A stretch of 64,000 nt of DNA from Paraburkholderia tropica (GCF_900109265.1 NZ_FNZM01000013.1:1-64000); one strand, 5' to 3'; numbered from the stretch's first letter, positions 51,949-61,853 are shown. Program-made: numbers and translations. The notes: generated by a model not told the origin, from the sequence alone.

Positions 51949-53112
51949 ATGAAAACCCTGAAAGCACGACTCGCACTCACCGGCGCGGTGCTCGCCGGCG
52001 CCGGCATCGGCAACGCTCATGCACAAAGCAGCATCACGCTCTACGGCATCGTCGATGCGGGCATCAGCTATCTGAAGACCCAGAACGGCAACCGCTTCAG
52101 CCTGCTCAGCGGCGGTCTCTCGGGCAACCGCTGGGGCCTCAAGGGCAGCGAAGATCTCGGCGGCGGACTGAAGGCGATCTTCCAGCTCGAATCGGGCTTC
52201 GCGATCGGCACCGGCAAGTCGCTGCAAAGCAGCCGCGAATTCGGCCGCCAGTCCTTCGTGGGACTGTCGGGCGACCGCTGGGGTTCGCTCGTCGCGGGCC
52301 GCATGTACGACCCGATCGTCGATCTCGTGCAGCCGATCACCGCAGACGGCGCAGGCGGCAGCGTGCCGTTCGCCACGCCCGGCGACGTCGACAACAACGA
52401 CTTCAGCGCGCGCGTTTCGAACGCCCTGAAATACACCTCGCCGAACTTCGGCGGCCTCCAGTTCGAAGCGCTCGTCGCGCCCGGCGGCGTGGCCGGCTCG
52501 CTCGGCCAGGGCTACACGCTCAGCACCGCCGCGCTCTACGCGAACGGCCCGCTCAAGCTCGCGGCGGGCTACTTCCAGGCCGCCAACGCCAACGCATCGA
52601 CGGGCGCACGCACGGGCTGGACCAGCGCCACCACCGACGCGCTCTTCGAAGGCGGCTCGATCAACACCGCCTACCAGAGCGCGCACGTGCTCGGCATCGC
52701 CCAGGCCGCGGCGCAGTACCAGCTCGGCGCGTTCCAACTTGGCGCGGGCTACAGCAACGCGCGCTACACCGCCGACGGCGAGTCGAGCTTCGCGCACACG
52801 CAGCGCTACAACACGGGCCGCGTGTACGCGTTCTACCGCGTCTCGCCCGCGCTGCGCTTCGGCCTCGGCTACGTCTTCACCGATGCGAGCGGCGACGCGT
52901 CCGCGCGCTACAACCAGGTCAGCACGGGCGCGTTCTACACGCTCTCCAAAGCCACCGACGTCTACGCCACCGCCGCCTTCCAGCACGCGAGCGGCGAGCA
53001 GCGCACGAGTTCGGGCGCGCTCCAGGACGCGCGCGCGACGATCTCGTCGTATGGCGTGGACGGCACCAGCACGCAGGCGATCGTGACAGTCGGCCTGCGG
53101 CATCGTTTCTGA
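51949..53112 (+). CDS. Outer-membrane porin (Gram-negative Porin_4 family)
   Basis: The 387-residue protein has a signal peptide (cleavage after AHA, residue 25) and the typical Burkholderiales porin start QSSITLYGIVDAG. It continues with the SGNRWGLKGSEDLGGGLKAIFQLESGF and REFGRQSFVGLSG strands and ends with the outer-membrane beta-barrel sorting Phe (GLRHRF). It should form a trimeric 16-strand channel for the diffusion of small solutes. It lies between the binding-protein and dehydratase genes on the same strand, so it may admit the same substrate across the outer membrane (inference). Confidence 0.94.
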   Translation: MKTLKARLALTGAVLAGAGIGNAHAQSSITLYGIVDAGISYLKTQNGNRFSLLSGGLSGNRWGLKGSEDLGGGLKAIFQLESGFAIGTGKSLQSSREFGRQSFVGLSGDRWGSLVAGRMYDPIVDLVQPITADGAGGSVPFATPGDVDNNDFSARVSNALKYTSPNFGGLQFEALVAPGGVAGSLGQGYTLSTAALYANGPLKLAAGYFQAANANASTGARTGWTSATTDALFEGGSINTAYQSAHVLGIAQAAAQYQLGAFQLGAGYSNARYTADGESSFAHTQRYNTGRVYAFYRVSPALRFGLGYVFTDASGDASARYNQVSTGAFYTLSKATDVYATAAFQHASGEQRTSSGALQDARATISSYGVDGTSTQAIVTVGLRHRF

Positions 53113-53183
53113 TCCGGTTCACGCCGGATCGCCTGGCGCGGCGCACCGATTGCGTTCGCCGCGCGTTTATCGAGGATCGCAAC

Positions 53184-54176
53184 ATGTTGTCTTTCCAGAC
53201 CCCCGCCGCCCGCGACGTGCTCGACGCCGCCGCGCGCCTGCACAACGTCGCCGTCGATACGCCGCTCGTGCGTTCGGATCTGCTCGACGCGCTCACGGGT
53301 GCGCGCGTGGTCGTCAAGCTCGAATCGCTGCAACACACGGGCGCGTTCAAATTTCGCGGCGCCTATAACTGCCTGTCGCGGCTTGACCGCGCGCTCTGCC
53401 CCGACGGCGTGGTCGCCTACTCGACCGGCAATCACGGTCAGGCGATCGCCACGGTCGGGCGCATGCTCGGTCTCGCGACCACGGTCGTAATGCCGTCGAA
53501 TGCGCCTGAAAACAAGGTCGAAAAAGCGCGGCTCGCGGGCGCGCGCATCGTGCGCTACGACCGCGAGCGTCAAAGCCGCGAGGAAGTGGCCGCCGAACTC
53601 GCGCGCGAAGGCCGCTACACGGTCGTGCCGCCCGGCGATCATCATCATGTGATCGCGGGCCAGGGCACGGTCGCGCTCGAATCGCTCGAACGCCTCGGCG
53701 CGGCGGAAGTCGATGCGATCGTCGTGCCGTGCGGCGGCGGCGGACTCGCGGCGGGCACCTGTCTCGCCGTCGAGGCGGCCGGCTCGCACGCCGAAGTCTG
53801 GGCCGCCGAACCGGCAAGCTTCGACGATACGCGCCGCTCGCTCGCGTCGGGCGCGCGCGAAACGAATCCGGCCGGACGCGTATCGATCTGCGACGCGCTG
53901 CTCGCCCCCGTGCCCGCCGAACTGCCGTTCTCGATCAACCGTTCGCGCCTCGCGGGCGCGCTCGTCGCCGACGACGAAGCCGTGCGCCGCGCGATGGCGT
54001 TCTGCTTCGAAACCTTCCGCGTGGTGGTCGAGCCCGGCGGGGCGACCGCGCTGGCCGCGATGATGGCCGATCCGGCCGCCTCGGCGCTGCGCGGCAAGCG
54101 CGTGCTCGTGGTCGCCTCGGGCGGCAACGTGGATGCGGAATTGTTTGCGCAGGCGCTGGCTTCGCAGGCTGCGTGA
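53184..54176 (+). CDS. Threonine/serine dehydratase-like PLP enzyme (fold type II)
   Basis: The 330-residue protein has the PLP Lys in HTGAFKFRGAYNCL, the substrate loop YSTGNHGQAIA, the phosphate-binding Gly run VVPCGGGGLAAGTCL and the C-terminal VASGGNVDAELF. It belongs to the TdcB/EutB/serine racemase group, which makes 2-oxo acids from hydroxyamino acids or racemises them. There is no C-terminal ACT domain, so it is not biosynthetic IlvA. Related proteins occur in hydroxyectoine catabolism (EutB), but the other EutABCDE genes are not here. It follows the porin gene after 71 bases and is ended by a perfect terminator. Confidence 0.86.
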   Translation: MLSFQTPAARDVLDAAARLHNVAVDTPLVRSDLLDALTGARVVVKLESLQHTGAFKFRGAYNCLSRLDRALCPDGVVAYSTGNHGQAIATVGRMLGLATTVVMPSNAPENKVEKARLAGARIVRYDRERQSREEVAAELAREGRYTVVPPGDHHHVIAGQGTVALESLERLGAAEVDAIVVPCGGGGLAAGTCLAVEAAGSHAEVWAAEPASFDDTRRSLASGARETNPAGRVSICDALLAPVPAELPFSINRSRLAGALVADDEAVRRAMAFCFETFRVVVEPGGATALAAMMADPAASALRGKRVLVVASGGNVDAELFAQALASQAA

Positions 54177-54197
54177 TCGATCGATATCGATGGGCGT

Positions 54198-54230
54198 AAA
54201 AAAGGCGCGCCAGAGCGGCGCGCCTTTTTT
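54198..54230. terminator. Bidirectional intrinsic terminator between convergent operons
   Basis: GGCGCGCC (54204-54211), loop AGAGC, and a second GGCGCGCC (54217-54224) form a perfect 8-bp stem preceded by six A and followed by six T, so it works on both strands. It separates the plus-strand binding protein/porin/dehydratase group from the minus-strand catabolic operon. Confidence 0.9.
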
Positions 54231-54250
54231 CGTGACGCGGCTGCGTGCGT

Positions 54251-55489
54251 TCAGTGCCCGCGCGCCGCCTGCAACCACGCGATCAGCAACGGATGCGGCG
54301 CACCCTCGCGCGACGACAATTCCGGATGCCCCTGCATGCCCGCGAAGAACGGATGATCGCGCGCCTCGATCGCATCGGCGATCTCGCCACTGGCGTCGCG
54401 CGCGGCAATCGTCACGCCGACACGCGCCAGCGGCGCTTCGAGCGACTTTTCCAGCCGATAACGATGATTGCAGCGAATCGGCGCTCGCGTGCCATCGAGC
54501 CAGTGCGCGAGCTGCGAATCGTGCGAGATCGATACCGCTTGCACGCCCGCGCGATGCGCGAGACTGCCATCGTGCTCCTCGCGAATCGGCACGAAACTCG
54601 GCACACGCGCGTGCGGTTGCGCTTCGAGCATGCCGACATCGTCGCGTTCGAGCGCCACGCGGGCGAGCGCCGTCGCCATCGACTGCATGCCGAGACACAA
54701 GCCGACCACGGGCACGCGCGCGCTCCACGCATGACGCGCCGCCGCGATCTGCCCGGCCACGCGCGACATGTCCGCGCCGCCCGGCAACAAGATCGCCTGC
54801 GCGCCACGCAACTGCGCGGCCACGGTCGACGCGTCGAGCGATTGCGCGGCCACGAAGCGCACATCGAGGTCGAGCGCGAGCGCATCGGCGGCGTCGCCGA
54901 GCGCGGCGAGCGTCGCCGGATATTGCGCACGCTGCTCGCTTTCGCTGCCGATCAACGCGACGACGAGCGACGCGCGCGATGACGTTTCAAGGTCGACATC
55001 GGCAACGGCATCGACGTCAGCATCGCGCCATCGGCCAAAGCGGTCTTGCGTTGCGGCATCGCACAACACGCGATGCTCGTCGATCACCCGCGCGACGGAC
55101 GACGCGCGTTCAACCACGTAGCGCGTCGACGTCACGCCTTCACGTTCGGCGCGCGACGCAAACGCCTCGCGCAGCGCGGCCGGCTCGCCATTGGCGGGAT
55201 GCACGGGCACGACCACCTCGGCGTGCCGCGCGCGCATCACGATCTCGTCGATGTCGAGTTCGCCCTGCACGCCGCCGGGACACGCGCGGTCGCGCCAGAG
55301 CAAACCGCTCGCGACCAGCGCGCCTTCCGTGCAGACGTGCTGCATCGCATCCGGAAAGCGCGTCGTGTCGAATCGCGCGGGCAGATGCGCGAAGATCGCC
55401 TCGCCCGCGGCCAGCCGCATCGCCAGCCGCGCCGCGAGCGCGCCATATTGCACGGGTTCGCTCGCGGCGTCTTCGATCAGATGCAGCAT
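54251..55489 (-). CDS. CTP-synthase-type class I glutamine amidotransferase domain fused to an unknown N-terminal half
   Basis: The 412-residue protein has a C-terminal class I glutaminase domain (about 175-410) with oxyanion/PGGAD loop AILLPGGAD, the nucleophile Cys in VVGLCLGMQS (C265), and the His-Glu pair in QGHPELSSREG (H388, E390). Details such as IRCNHRYRLEK and DHPFFAGMQGHPEL match the CTP synthase glutaminase. The synthase domain with its P-loop is absent. Instead there are about 170 residues with no motif I recognise (MLHLIEDAASEPVQYG at the start). It could amidate or hydrolyse a gamma-glutamyl compound in this catabolic pathway. It is the last gene of the minus-strand operon. Confidence 0.8.
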   Translation of the reverse strand: MLHLIEDAASEPVQYGALAARLAMRLAAGEAIFAHLPARFDTTRFPDAMQHVCTEGALVASGLLWRDRACPGGVQGELDIDEIVMRARHAEVVVPVHPANGEPAALREAFASRAEREGVTSTRYVVERASSVARVIDEHRVLCDAATQDRFGRWRDADVDAVADVDLETSSRASLVVALIGSESEQRAQYPATLAALGDAADALALDLDVRFVAAQSLDASTVAAQLRGAQAILLPGGADMSRVAGQIAAARHAWSARVPVVGLCLGMQSMATALARVALERDDVGMLEAQPHARVPSFVPIREEHDGSLAHRAGVQAVSISHDSQLAHWLDGTRAPIRCNHRYRLEKSLEAPLARVGVTIAARDASGEIADAIEARDHPFFAGMQGHPELSSREGAPHPLLIAWLQAARGH

Positions 55490-55529
55490 CGCGCACCGCC
55501 TGGCAGGATCGCGTGACGAAGGTCCACGC

Positions 55530-56759
55530 TCATGCGCCCGCTTCCAGCGGCGCGAGCGTGAGCGTCGTGCACGCGGCTTCGATGCGGCGGCACGCTTCCT
55601 TCAGCGTCTCGACCGGCACCGCATACGCGATGCGCACGTGATCCTCCACGCCGAACGCGCTGCCGTGCACCACGCCCACATGCGCCGATTCGAGCAGCCA
55701 CGTCGCCACGGCGAGGTCGTCGCGCAGGACCGCGCCATCGGGCGTCGTCGCGCCGATCAGGCCCGCGCAGTTCACGAACGCATAGAACGCGCCATCGGCG
55801 GGCTCGCAATGCAGCCCCGGACACCGCGCGATGGTTGCGTTCACGAGATCGCGGTTCGCGCGCAGCTCCACGAGCCAGTCGTCGAGAAACGACAGCCCGC
55901 CGCGCAGCGCCGCAACGGTCGCCGCCTGCGAAATCGTGCTCGGATTCGAGGTGCTTTGCGATTGCAGGATCTGCATCGCGCGCACCAGCCACGCCGGGCC
56001 GCCCGCGTAACCGATGCGCCAGCCCGTCATCGAATAGCCCTTCGAGACGCCGTTCACCGTGAGCGTGCGCTCGCGCAGACGCGGCTCGACTTCGGCCGGC
56101 GTGCTGAACGCGCCGCCAAAACGCACGTGCTCGTAGATGTCGTCGGCCATCAAGAGGACGTGCTCGTGGTCGAGCAGCACGTCGGCGAGCGCGCGCAATT
56201 CCTCGCGCGTGTAGACCGCGCCCGTGGGATTGTTCGGCGAATTCAGGATCAGCCAGCGCGTTTTCGGCGTGATGGCGGCGCGCAGCGTCGGCGCGTCGAG
56301 CTTCCAGCCGTTCGACGGATCGCCGCTCAGCACGCGCGCGCGGCCTTCGGCCAGCGCCACCATATCCGGATACGACACCCAGTACGGCGCGCAGATCAGC
56401 ACTTCGTCGCCGGGCGCGAGCGTCGCGAGCAGCGCGTTGAAAATCAACTGCTTCGCGCCCGTGCCCGCGATCACTTCGTCCATCGCGTAACGCACGCCAT
56501 TCTCGCGCTCGAACTTCTCGACGATCGCCGCGAGCAGTTCGTTCGTGCCCGCCACGGCGGTGTACTTCGTGTCGCCGCGCTCGATCGCTTCGATGCCCGC
56601 CCGCTTGATGTGCGCGGGCGTGTCGAAGTGCAATTCGCCTTCACCGAGATTGATGACGGACTTGCCGGCGGCAAGCAACTCGCGCACCTTGTCGGAAATC
56701 GCGGCCGTGGGCGAGGGGCGCACGCGGCTCATGCGCGGCGCCAGTTGGGAAAAAGACAT
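55530..56759 (-). CDS. Class I/II aminotransferase (aspartate aminotransferase family)
   Basis: The 409-residue PLP enzyme starts with RMSRVRPSPTAAISDKVRELLAAG, typical of the I-gamma aspartate aminotransferase group. It has the conserved LNSPNNPTGAVY block, DDIYEHVRF, the Schiff-base Lys in VNGVSKGYSMTGWRIGYAGG and the C-terminal Arg in HVRIAYAV. It would transaminate an amino acid released by the hydrolases of the operon. The precise donor is not clear. It is 50 bases downstream of the M24 gene and 40 bases upstream of the glutaminase gene. Confidence 0.9.
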   Translation of the reverse strand: MSFSQLAPRMSRVRPSPTAAISDKVRELLAAGKSVINLGEGELHFDTPAHIKRAGIEAIERGDTKYTAVAGTNELLAAIVEKFERENGVRYAMDEVIAGTGAKQLIFNALLATLAPGDEVLICAPYWVSYPDMVALAEGRARVLSGDPSNGWKLDAPTLRAAITPKTRWLILNSPNNPTGAVYTREELRALADVLLDHEHVLLMADDIYEHVRFGGAFSTPAEVEPRLRERTLTVNGVSKGYSMTGWRIGYAGGPAWLVRAMQILQSQSTSNPSTISQAATVAALRGGLSFLDDWLVELRANRDLVNATIARCPGLHCEPADGAFYAFVNCAGLIGATTPDGAVLRDDLAVATWLLESAHVGVVHGSAFGVEDHVRIAYAVPVETLKEACRRIEAACTTLTLAPLEAGA

Positions 56760-56809
56760 AGACACCTCTTGATTCTTTGGACTGCGCGTTCGCACGCGTT
56801 CGGGCACGC

Positions 56810-57985
56810 TCAGGCGGCCACGCGCAGCAGCGGACGCGCGATATTGCCAAGTGCGCGATAGCCGGTTTCGGTCACGACCACGGTTTCGCTGACACCGACG
56901 GTGAACTCGCCGTAGATGCGCAGCGCGGGCGGAATATGGAACGTCATGCCCGGACGCAGCGGCGTCGTCACGCCCGTGTAGAGGCTCAGGATCGAGCCTT
57001 CGCCCCAATCCGGCGCGAACGAAATACCGACCGAGTAGCCGGTGCGCTTCTTGAAGTTGTCGGTGTAACCCGCGCGGTCGATCACGGCCTGGCAAGCAAG
57101 GTGCGGCGCTTCGCACGGCGCGCCCGGCACGATGGCGTCGAGCGCCGCCTGCAGCGCTTCCTGGCAGACCTTTTCCATATCGAGCGCTTCGGGACGCACG
57201 TCGCCGATCCACGCCGAACGCATCAGCGCCGCGTGATAGCGGTCGTGGCACGCGGCCATTTCGAGGAACGCGGGCGCGTTCGCTTCGAGCGCGCGACGAC
57301 GCCACGTGCCGTGCGGCACGCCCGTGCGCGGACCGGCCGAGACGAGCGGCTCCATGCCGACGTATTCCGAACCGGCCGCGATCGCCGCGCCCATCATCGC
57401 CGCGACCAGCGTGTTTTCCGTGTTGCCCACATGCACCGCGTCGAGCCCCGCGCGCATGCCCGCATCGACATAGCTCGCGGCTTTTTCGAGCTTGGCGATT
57501 TCGGCGGGCGACTTCACCGCGCGCAATTGCTCGACCACGCCCGCCGCGTCGGCGATGGTGCCGAGCTTCGCGCCCAGCGCCTCGTAGACCGCGATCGGCA
57601 GGAACCAGCCGCGCTTGTCGATCGCCACGCGCTTGCCCGCCAGACCTTTCTGCTGGATCACGCGCACGAGCACGTCGACGGGATTGTCGCCGTCGCCGTA
57701 CACCTGCGCATCGGAAATAAAGGTATTGGCGATGAAGTTGAAATATTCGAGCTGGCGGATCACGAACACCGGATCGCCCTCGACCGGCAGCACCAGCGCC
57801 TGGAAGGTGTAGTAGCCCGGCGTCTGCTGGCCCGTCAGATAGAAGATGTTTTCCGGGCCGGTGACGACCATCGCGTCGATCTGGTTGCGCGCGAGCAGCT
57901 CGCGGGCGCGCGCGACGCGATGCGCGTATTCGGCGGCCGTGAAGGCCGATTCGCTGCCCTGTGCGGGGCCGTGATTCGCTTGCAT
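56810..57985 (-). CDS. Creatinase-like M24-fold hydrolase lacking the metal ligands
   Basis: The 391-residue protein has the pita-bread fold of M24 enzymes, with a creatinase-type N-terminal domain (about 1-160) and the C-terminal catalytic domain. Metallo-aminopeptidases have D-x10-D, but here the segment reads FLEMAACHDRYHAALMRSA, without the two Asp ligands. A His in GVPHGTW (H225) lies where creatinase has its catalytic His. The protein is therefore likely a metal-independent amide or amidine hydrolase, as are creatinase and ectoine hydrolase DoeA, rather than a peptidase. A catalytic-type Glu is seen in GEFTVGVSETVVVTETG. It may open or cleave the imported substrate. Confidence 0.82.
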   Translation of the reverse strand: MQANHGPAQGSESAFTAAEYAHRVARARELLARNQIDAMVVTGPENIFYLTGQQTPGYYTFQALVLPVEGDPVFVIRQLEYFNFIANTFISDAQVYGDGDNPVDVLVRVIQQKGLAGKRVAIDKRGWFLPIAVYEALGAKLGTIADAAGVVEQLRAVKSPAEIAKLEKAASYVDAGMRAGLDAVHVGNTENTLVAAMMGAAIAAGSEYVGMEPLVSAGPRTGVPHGTWRRRALEANAPAFLEMAACHDRYHAALMRSAWIGDVRPEALDMEKVCQEALQAALDAIVPGAPCEAPHLACQAVIDRAGYTDNFKKRTGYSVGISFAPDWGEGSILSLYTGVTTPLRPGMTFHIPPALRIYGEFTVGVSETVVVTETGYRALGNIARPLLRVAA

Positions 57986-58005
57986 GCTGTCAGTCCTTGT
58001 GTCGT

Positions 58006-59136
58006 TCAAAGTGTCGTGGTGAGGGCGGCGTCGAAGCTCACGCCCAGTCCGTGCGGATCGGTGACGTTCACGCCGCCGTCGCGGTAGACGATGCCGCGCG
58101 CGGGGTCGTCGACGAGACCGTCCGCGCCGTAGAGTTCCGCCCAGCGCGGCCCGCACGCGCAGCACGCCTGGAGCGCGGCCGCCGTGGCGAGCGCGCCTTC
58201 GTTCATCTGGCCGATCATCAGCGCCACGCCCGCCGCCTGGAGCTTGCGCGCCGCGGCCACCGTCGCCGCGATGCCGCCGAGCTTGAGCAGCTTCAGATGC
58301 GCGGCGACCGGCAGGCCCGCGAGTGCGCAGAGCGCGTCGATATCGGCGGCCGATTGCAGGCTCTCGTCGAGCATCAGCGTGATCGGGCTGGCGCGCGCGA
58401 CGTCGCGCAGCGCGTCCCAGTCGCCGGCTGCGATGGGCTGCTCGACGTAGTCCACGCCGCGCGCGGCGAGCGCCGCGAAACGCGTCGCGCAGTCTTCGGG
58501 ACGCCACTGGCCGTTCGCGTCGACGGAGAGCGTGAGGCGCGCGCCGAAGCGCGAATGCAGCAGGTCGATGCGGCGCAGGTCGTCGTCGAAATGGGCGACG
58601 CCCACGCGCAGCTTCAGGTCGCGAAAGCCGCGGTCGAGATACTGCGCGGCGCGCGCGAGCATGGCGTCGTCGCTGGACCAGAACAGCGTCTGGTTGGTAC
58701 GCCACGACGGCGCCTGCGCGCGCTGCGCCGCGCCATACAACGCGGCCACGCTGATGCCGAGCTGACGCGCGCGCAGATCGTGCAAGGCGCTGTCGATCAA
58801 CGTGCGCACCGGCGCACCGTAAGGCGCGATCAGCGCGCCGAGCGAGTCGAACAAGGCATGCGCGCCTTGGGACCAGTCGATTTGCCCGATCGCCTTGAGC
58901 GCTTCGTCGACGATCTGTTCCGCCGCGTAACCGTTGAGATACGCGCAATTGATGCGCACCTCGCCGGTGCCGCACTGCCCCGCTTCTTCGAGCCGCAGAT
59001 AAAGCGCCTCCAGACTCGCCACGCTGCCCGACGACGCCGTATGCAGCACGAGGCCGCCGCCGTAATGCAGCGCCGCGCGATGCAGGCTCGCGCGAATGCC
59101 CGCGGCGCGCGAAAGCGTCAGCGCCGCGTCGTTCAT
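58006..59136 (-). CDS. Enolase-superfamily enzyme (mandelate racemase/muconate lactonizing type)
   Basis: The 376-residue protein has a capping domain (about 1-120) and a TIM barrel with metal ligands D206 (LSVDANGQW), E232 (YVEQPI) and D257 (LMLDESL). The opposite catalytic Lys is K282 in HLKLLKLGG. On the second strand the usual KxK motif reads K175-L-R177 (DLKLRVG), so the second Lys is Arg. It could be a racemase/epimerase, dehydratase or cycloisomerase acting on the alpha carbon of an amino acid or dipeptide. It overlaps the M20 gene by four bases. The start at 59136 is fixed by that overlap (ATGA). Confidence 0.83.
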   Translation of the reverse strand: MNDAALTLSRAAGIRASLHRAALHYGGGLVLHTASSGSVASLEALYLRLEEAGQCGTGEVRINCAYLNGYAAEQIVDEALKAIGQIDWSQGAHALFDSLGALIAPYGAPVRTLIDSALHDLRARQLGISVAALYGAAQRAQAPSWRTNQTLFWSSDDAMLARAAQYLDRGFRDLKLRVGVAHFDDDLRRIDLLHSRFGARLTLSVDANGQWRPEDCATRFAALAARGVDYVEQPIAAGDWDALRDVARASPITLMLDESLQSAADIDALCALAGLPVAAHLKLLKLGGIAATVAAARKLQAAGVALMIGQMNEGALATAAALQACCACGPRWAELYGADGLVDDPARGIVYRDGGVNVTDPHGLGVSFDAALTTTL

Positions 59137-60356
59137 TGCTCCGCCTTGAGCATCTCGATCGCGACGTCGCGATAGATCAGGCTCGACGCGAGGAATTCGT
59201 CGATCGGCACGAACTCGTCGGGCTTGTGCGCGACTTCGAGCGTGCCCGGGCCGATCACCACGCCCGCCGCGCCCACGCTGCGGAAATGCACCAGATCGCA
59301 GCCGCCCTGGAAGCCGAACGGACCCGGCTCGCTGTTGCCGTGCGCGCGGCACGCGGCGAGGCTCGCCTGCACGATCTTCGAGTCGGCGGCGGTTTCGGTC
59401 GCGCCGCCCGTGGTCGGCTTGTATTCGAGCACTTCCGCGCGCACGCCGAACTGCTCGCGCGCCGTTTCCAGCAGTTGCTCGATTTCGCGCTTGACGTCCT
59501 CTTCGAGTTCGCCGGGCACCATGCGGCGGTCGAGCAGCAGATCGCACGCGCCGGGCACGACGTTGTCGGCGTGACCGCCGAGCGCGCGTGTGACCGTGAG
59601 ACTCGCCGAACCGACGAGCGGATGGCAGCGGCAACGCACTTCGTTTTCGTGATGGCCTTCGACGAGCTTGAGCAGTTGCGCCGCGCGATAGATCGCGTTG
59701 TCGCCGAGATGCGGCGTGCCCGAATGCGCCGTCACGCCGTGCACGCGCACAAGCGGACGCAGGCTGCCCTTGTGCGCCGAGAACGTTGCGTTCGAGGTCG
59801 GTTCGCCGACCACCACGAAGTCGACGTGCGGACGGCTCGCCGCGTAGAACTTCGCGCCTTCGCTGGCGATTTCCTCGTCGGCGGTGAACACGCCGAGCAG
59901 CGTGCCCGACCAGCGCGAGCGGTCGGCCGCGAGCATGCGCATGGCTTCGAGCATGGCGGCGAGCGGGCCCTTGGCGTCGCACGAACCACGTCCGTAGAGG
60001 CGGCCGTCGGCTTCGCGCAGCACGAACGGATCGGACTGCCAGCCGGTGCCGGCGGGCACCACGTCGAGGTGCGTGTTGAACGCGAAGGTCGGGCCCGGCC
60101 CGTTTTCGAGGCGCGCCATCACGTTGGCGCGGCCCGGCTTGTATTCGCTCAGCGACAGATCGAAGCCCGCTTCTTCGAGCAGACGATGCACGAGTTGCGC
60201 GGCCTCGATCTCGCGTCCCGGCGGGTTCTCGGTATTGATGCCGACGAGGGCGGCGAGATCGCGCTTCATGCGCGCGAGATCGGGTTGCATGGCGGGTTGC
60301 GTGGCGGATTGTGTAGCGGATGCGGCGGAAGACGGCGTGGAAAGAATCGCGGACAT
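59133..60356 (-). CDS. M20-family deacylase/peptidase (ArgE/DapE type)
   Basis: The 407-residue dinuclear-zinc hydrolase has the ligands in order: FNTHLDVVPAG (His, Asp), YGRGSCDAKGPLAAM (Asp), TADEEIASEGA (catalytic Glu pair), VVGEPTS (Glu) and TLEVAHKPDEFV (His). It resembles acetylornithine deacetylase and succinyl-diaminopimelate desuccinylase and would cut an N-acyl or peptide bond. The start at 60356 is preferred to a TTG at 60374 because GGAG lies eight bases upstream. It follows the ATPase gene and precedes the enolase-type enzyme with a four-base overlap. Confidence 0.88.
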   Translation of the reverse strand: MSAILSTPSSAASATQSATQPAMQPDLARMKRDLAALVGINTENPPGREIEAAQLVHRLLEEAGFDLSLSEYKPGRANVMARLENGPGPTFAFNTHLDVVPAGTGWQSDPFVLREADGRLYGRGSCDAKGPLAAMLEAMRMLAADRSRWSGTLLGVFTADEEIASEGAKFYAASRPHVDFVVVGEPTSNATFSAHKGSLRPLVRVHGVTAHSGTPHLGDNAIYRAAQLLKLVEGHHENEVRCRCHPLVGSASLTVTRALGGHADNVVPGACDLLLDRRMVPGELEEDVKREIEQLLETAREQFGVRAEVLEYKPTTGGATETAADSKIVQASLAACRAHGNSEPGPFGFQGGCDLVHFRSVGAAGVVIGPGTLEVAHKPDEFVPIDEFLASSLIYRDVAIEMLKAEQ

Positions 60357-60370
60357 GCAGGGGGCTCCGG

Positions 60371-61120
<750 letters not shown>

Positions 61121-61130
61121 GAACAAGCCT

Positions 61131-61853
61131 TTAGCGGACGACGGGTTGCGAAACACCGAGCAGACGTTCGGCGAAGGACGTGCGGCGCACGGCGCTCTTG
61201 CGGCGGCGGTTCAGCGCGCGCTCCATCCAGCCTTGCAGCAGCATGAACAGCGTCGTGAACGCGAGGTAATAGATGCCGGCGGCGCTCAGCGCCTCCAGAT
61301 AGCGGAAGTTCGCGCTGGCCGCCTGATTGGCCACGAGCAGCAGTTCCTGCACGGCGATCACCGACACCAGCGCGCTCAGCTTGAGCATGCCGATCATCTG
61401 GTTGCCGATGGGCGGCAGCACCACGCGCAGCGCCTGCGGCAGCACGATGTGGCGGAACACCTTGGCGCCGTTCATGCCGAGCGCGAAGCCCGCCGTGCGC
61501 TGGCCCTGCTTCACCGCATGCAGGCCCGAACGGAAGATCTCGGACATGAACGCGCCTTCGTTGAGCGAAAGCGCGAGCACGGCGCACACGAAGGCGCTGA
61601 AGCGGATGCCGAACGACGGCAGCACGTTGTAGATGAAGATGATCTGGAACAGCACCGGCGTGCCGCGGAACAGCCACAGATAGAGGAACGTGAAGGTGCG
61701 CGCGACACGGTTACGGCTGCCTTGCAGCAGCGCCAGCACGAGGCCGATCAGCATGCCGCACAGCAGGGAGACGACGGTAATCGCCAGCGTCATGGCCGCG
61801 CCGCGCACGAAATCGGCCGAGATGAGGTAGTCGAACAACAGGGATAGAGACAT
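61131..61853 (-). CDS. Amino-acid ABC importer, permease
   Basis: The 240-residue protein has about five membrane helices and the HisM/GlnP family segment GQRTAGFALGMNGAKVFRHIVLPQALR. An additional ALNRRRKSAVRRT tail is basic and cytoplasmic. It is the first gene of the minus-strand catabolic operon. The ATG at 61853 has GGAG about six bases upstream, so it is preferred to the TTG two codons earlier. The promoter at 61899-61927 is almost identical in layout to that of the binding-protein gene. Confidence 0.92.
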   Translation of the reverse strand: MSLSLLFDYLISADFVRGAAMTLAITVVSLLCGMLIGLVLALLQGSRNRVARTFTFLYLWLFRGTPVLFQIIFIYNVLPSFGIRFSAFVCAVLALSLNEGAFMSEIFRSGLHAVKQGQRTAGFALGMNGAKVFRHIVLPQALRVVLPPIGNQMIGMLKLSALVSVIAVQELLLVANQAASANFRYLEALSAAGIYYLAFTTLFMLLQGWMERALNRRRKSAVRRTSFAERLLGVSQPVVR

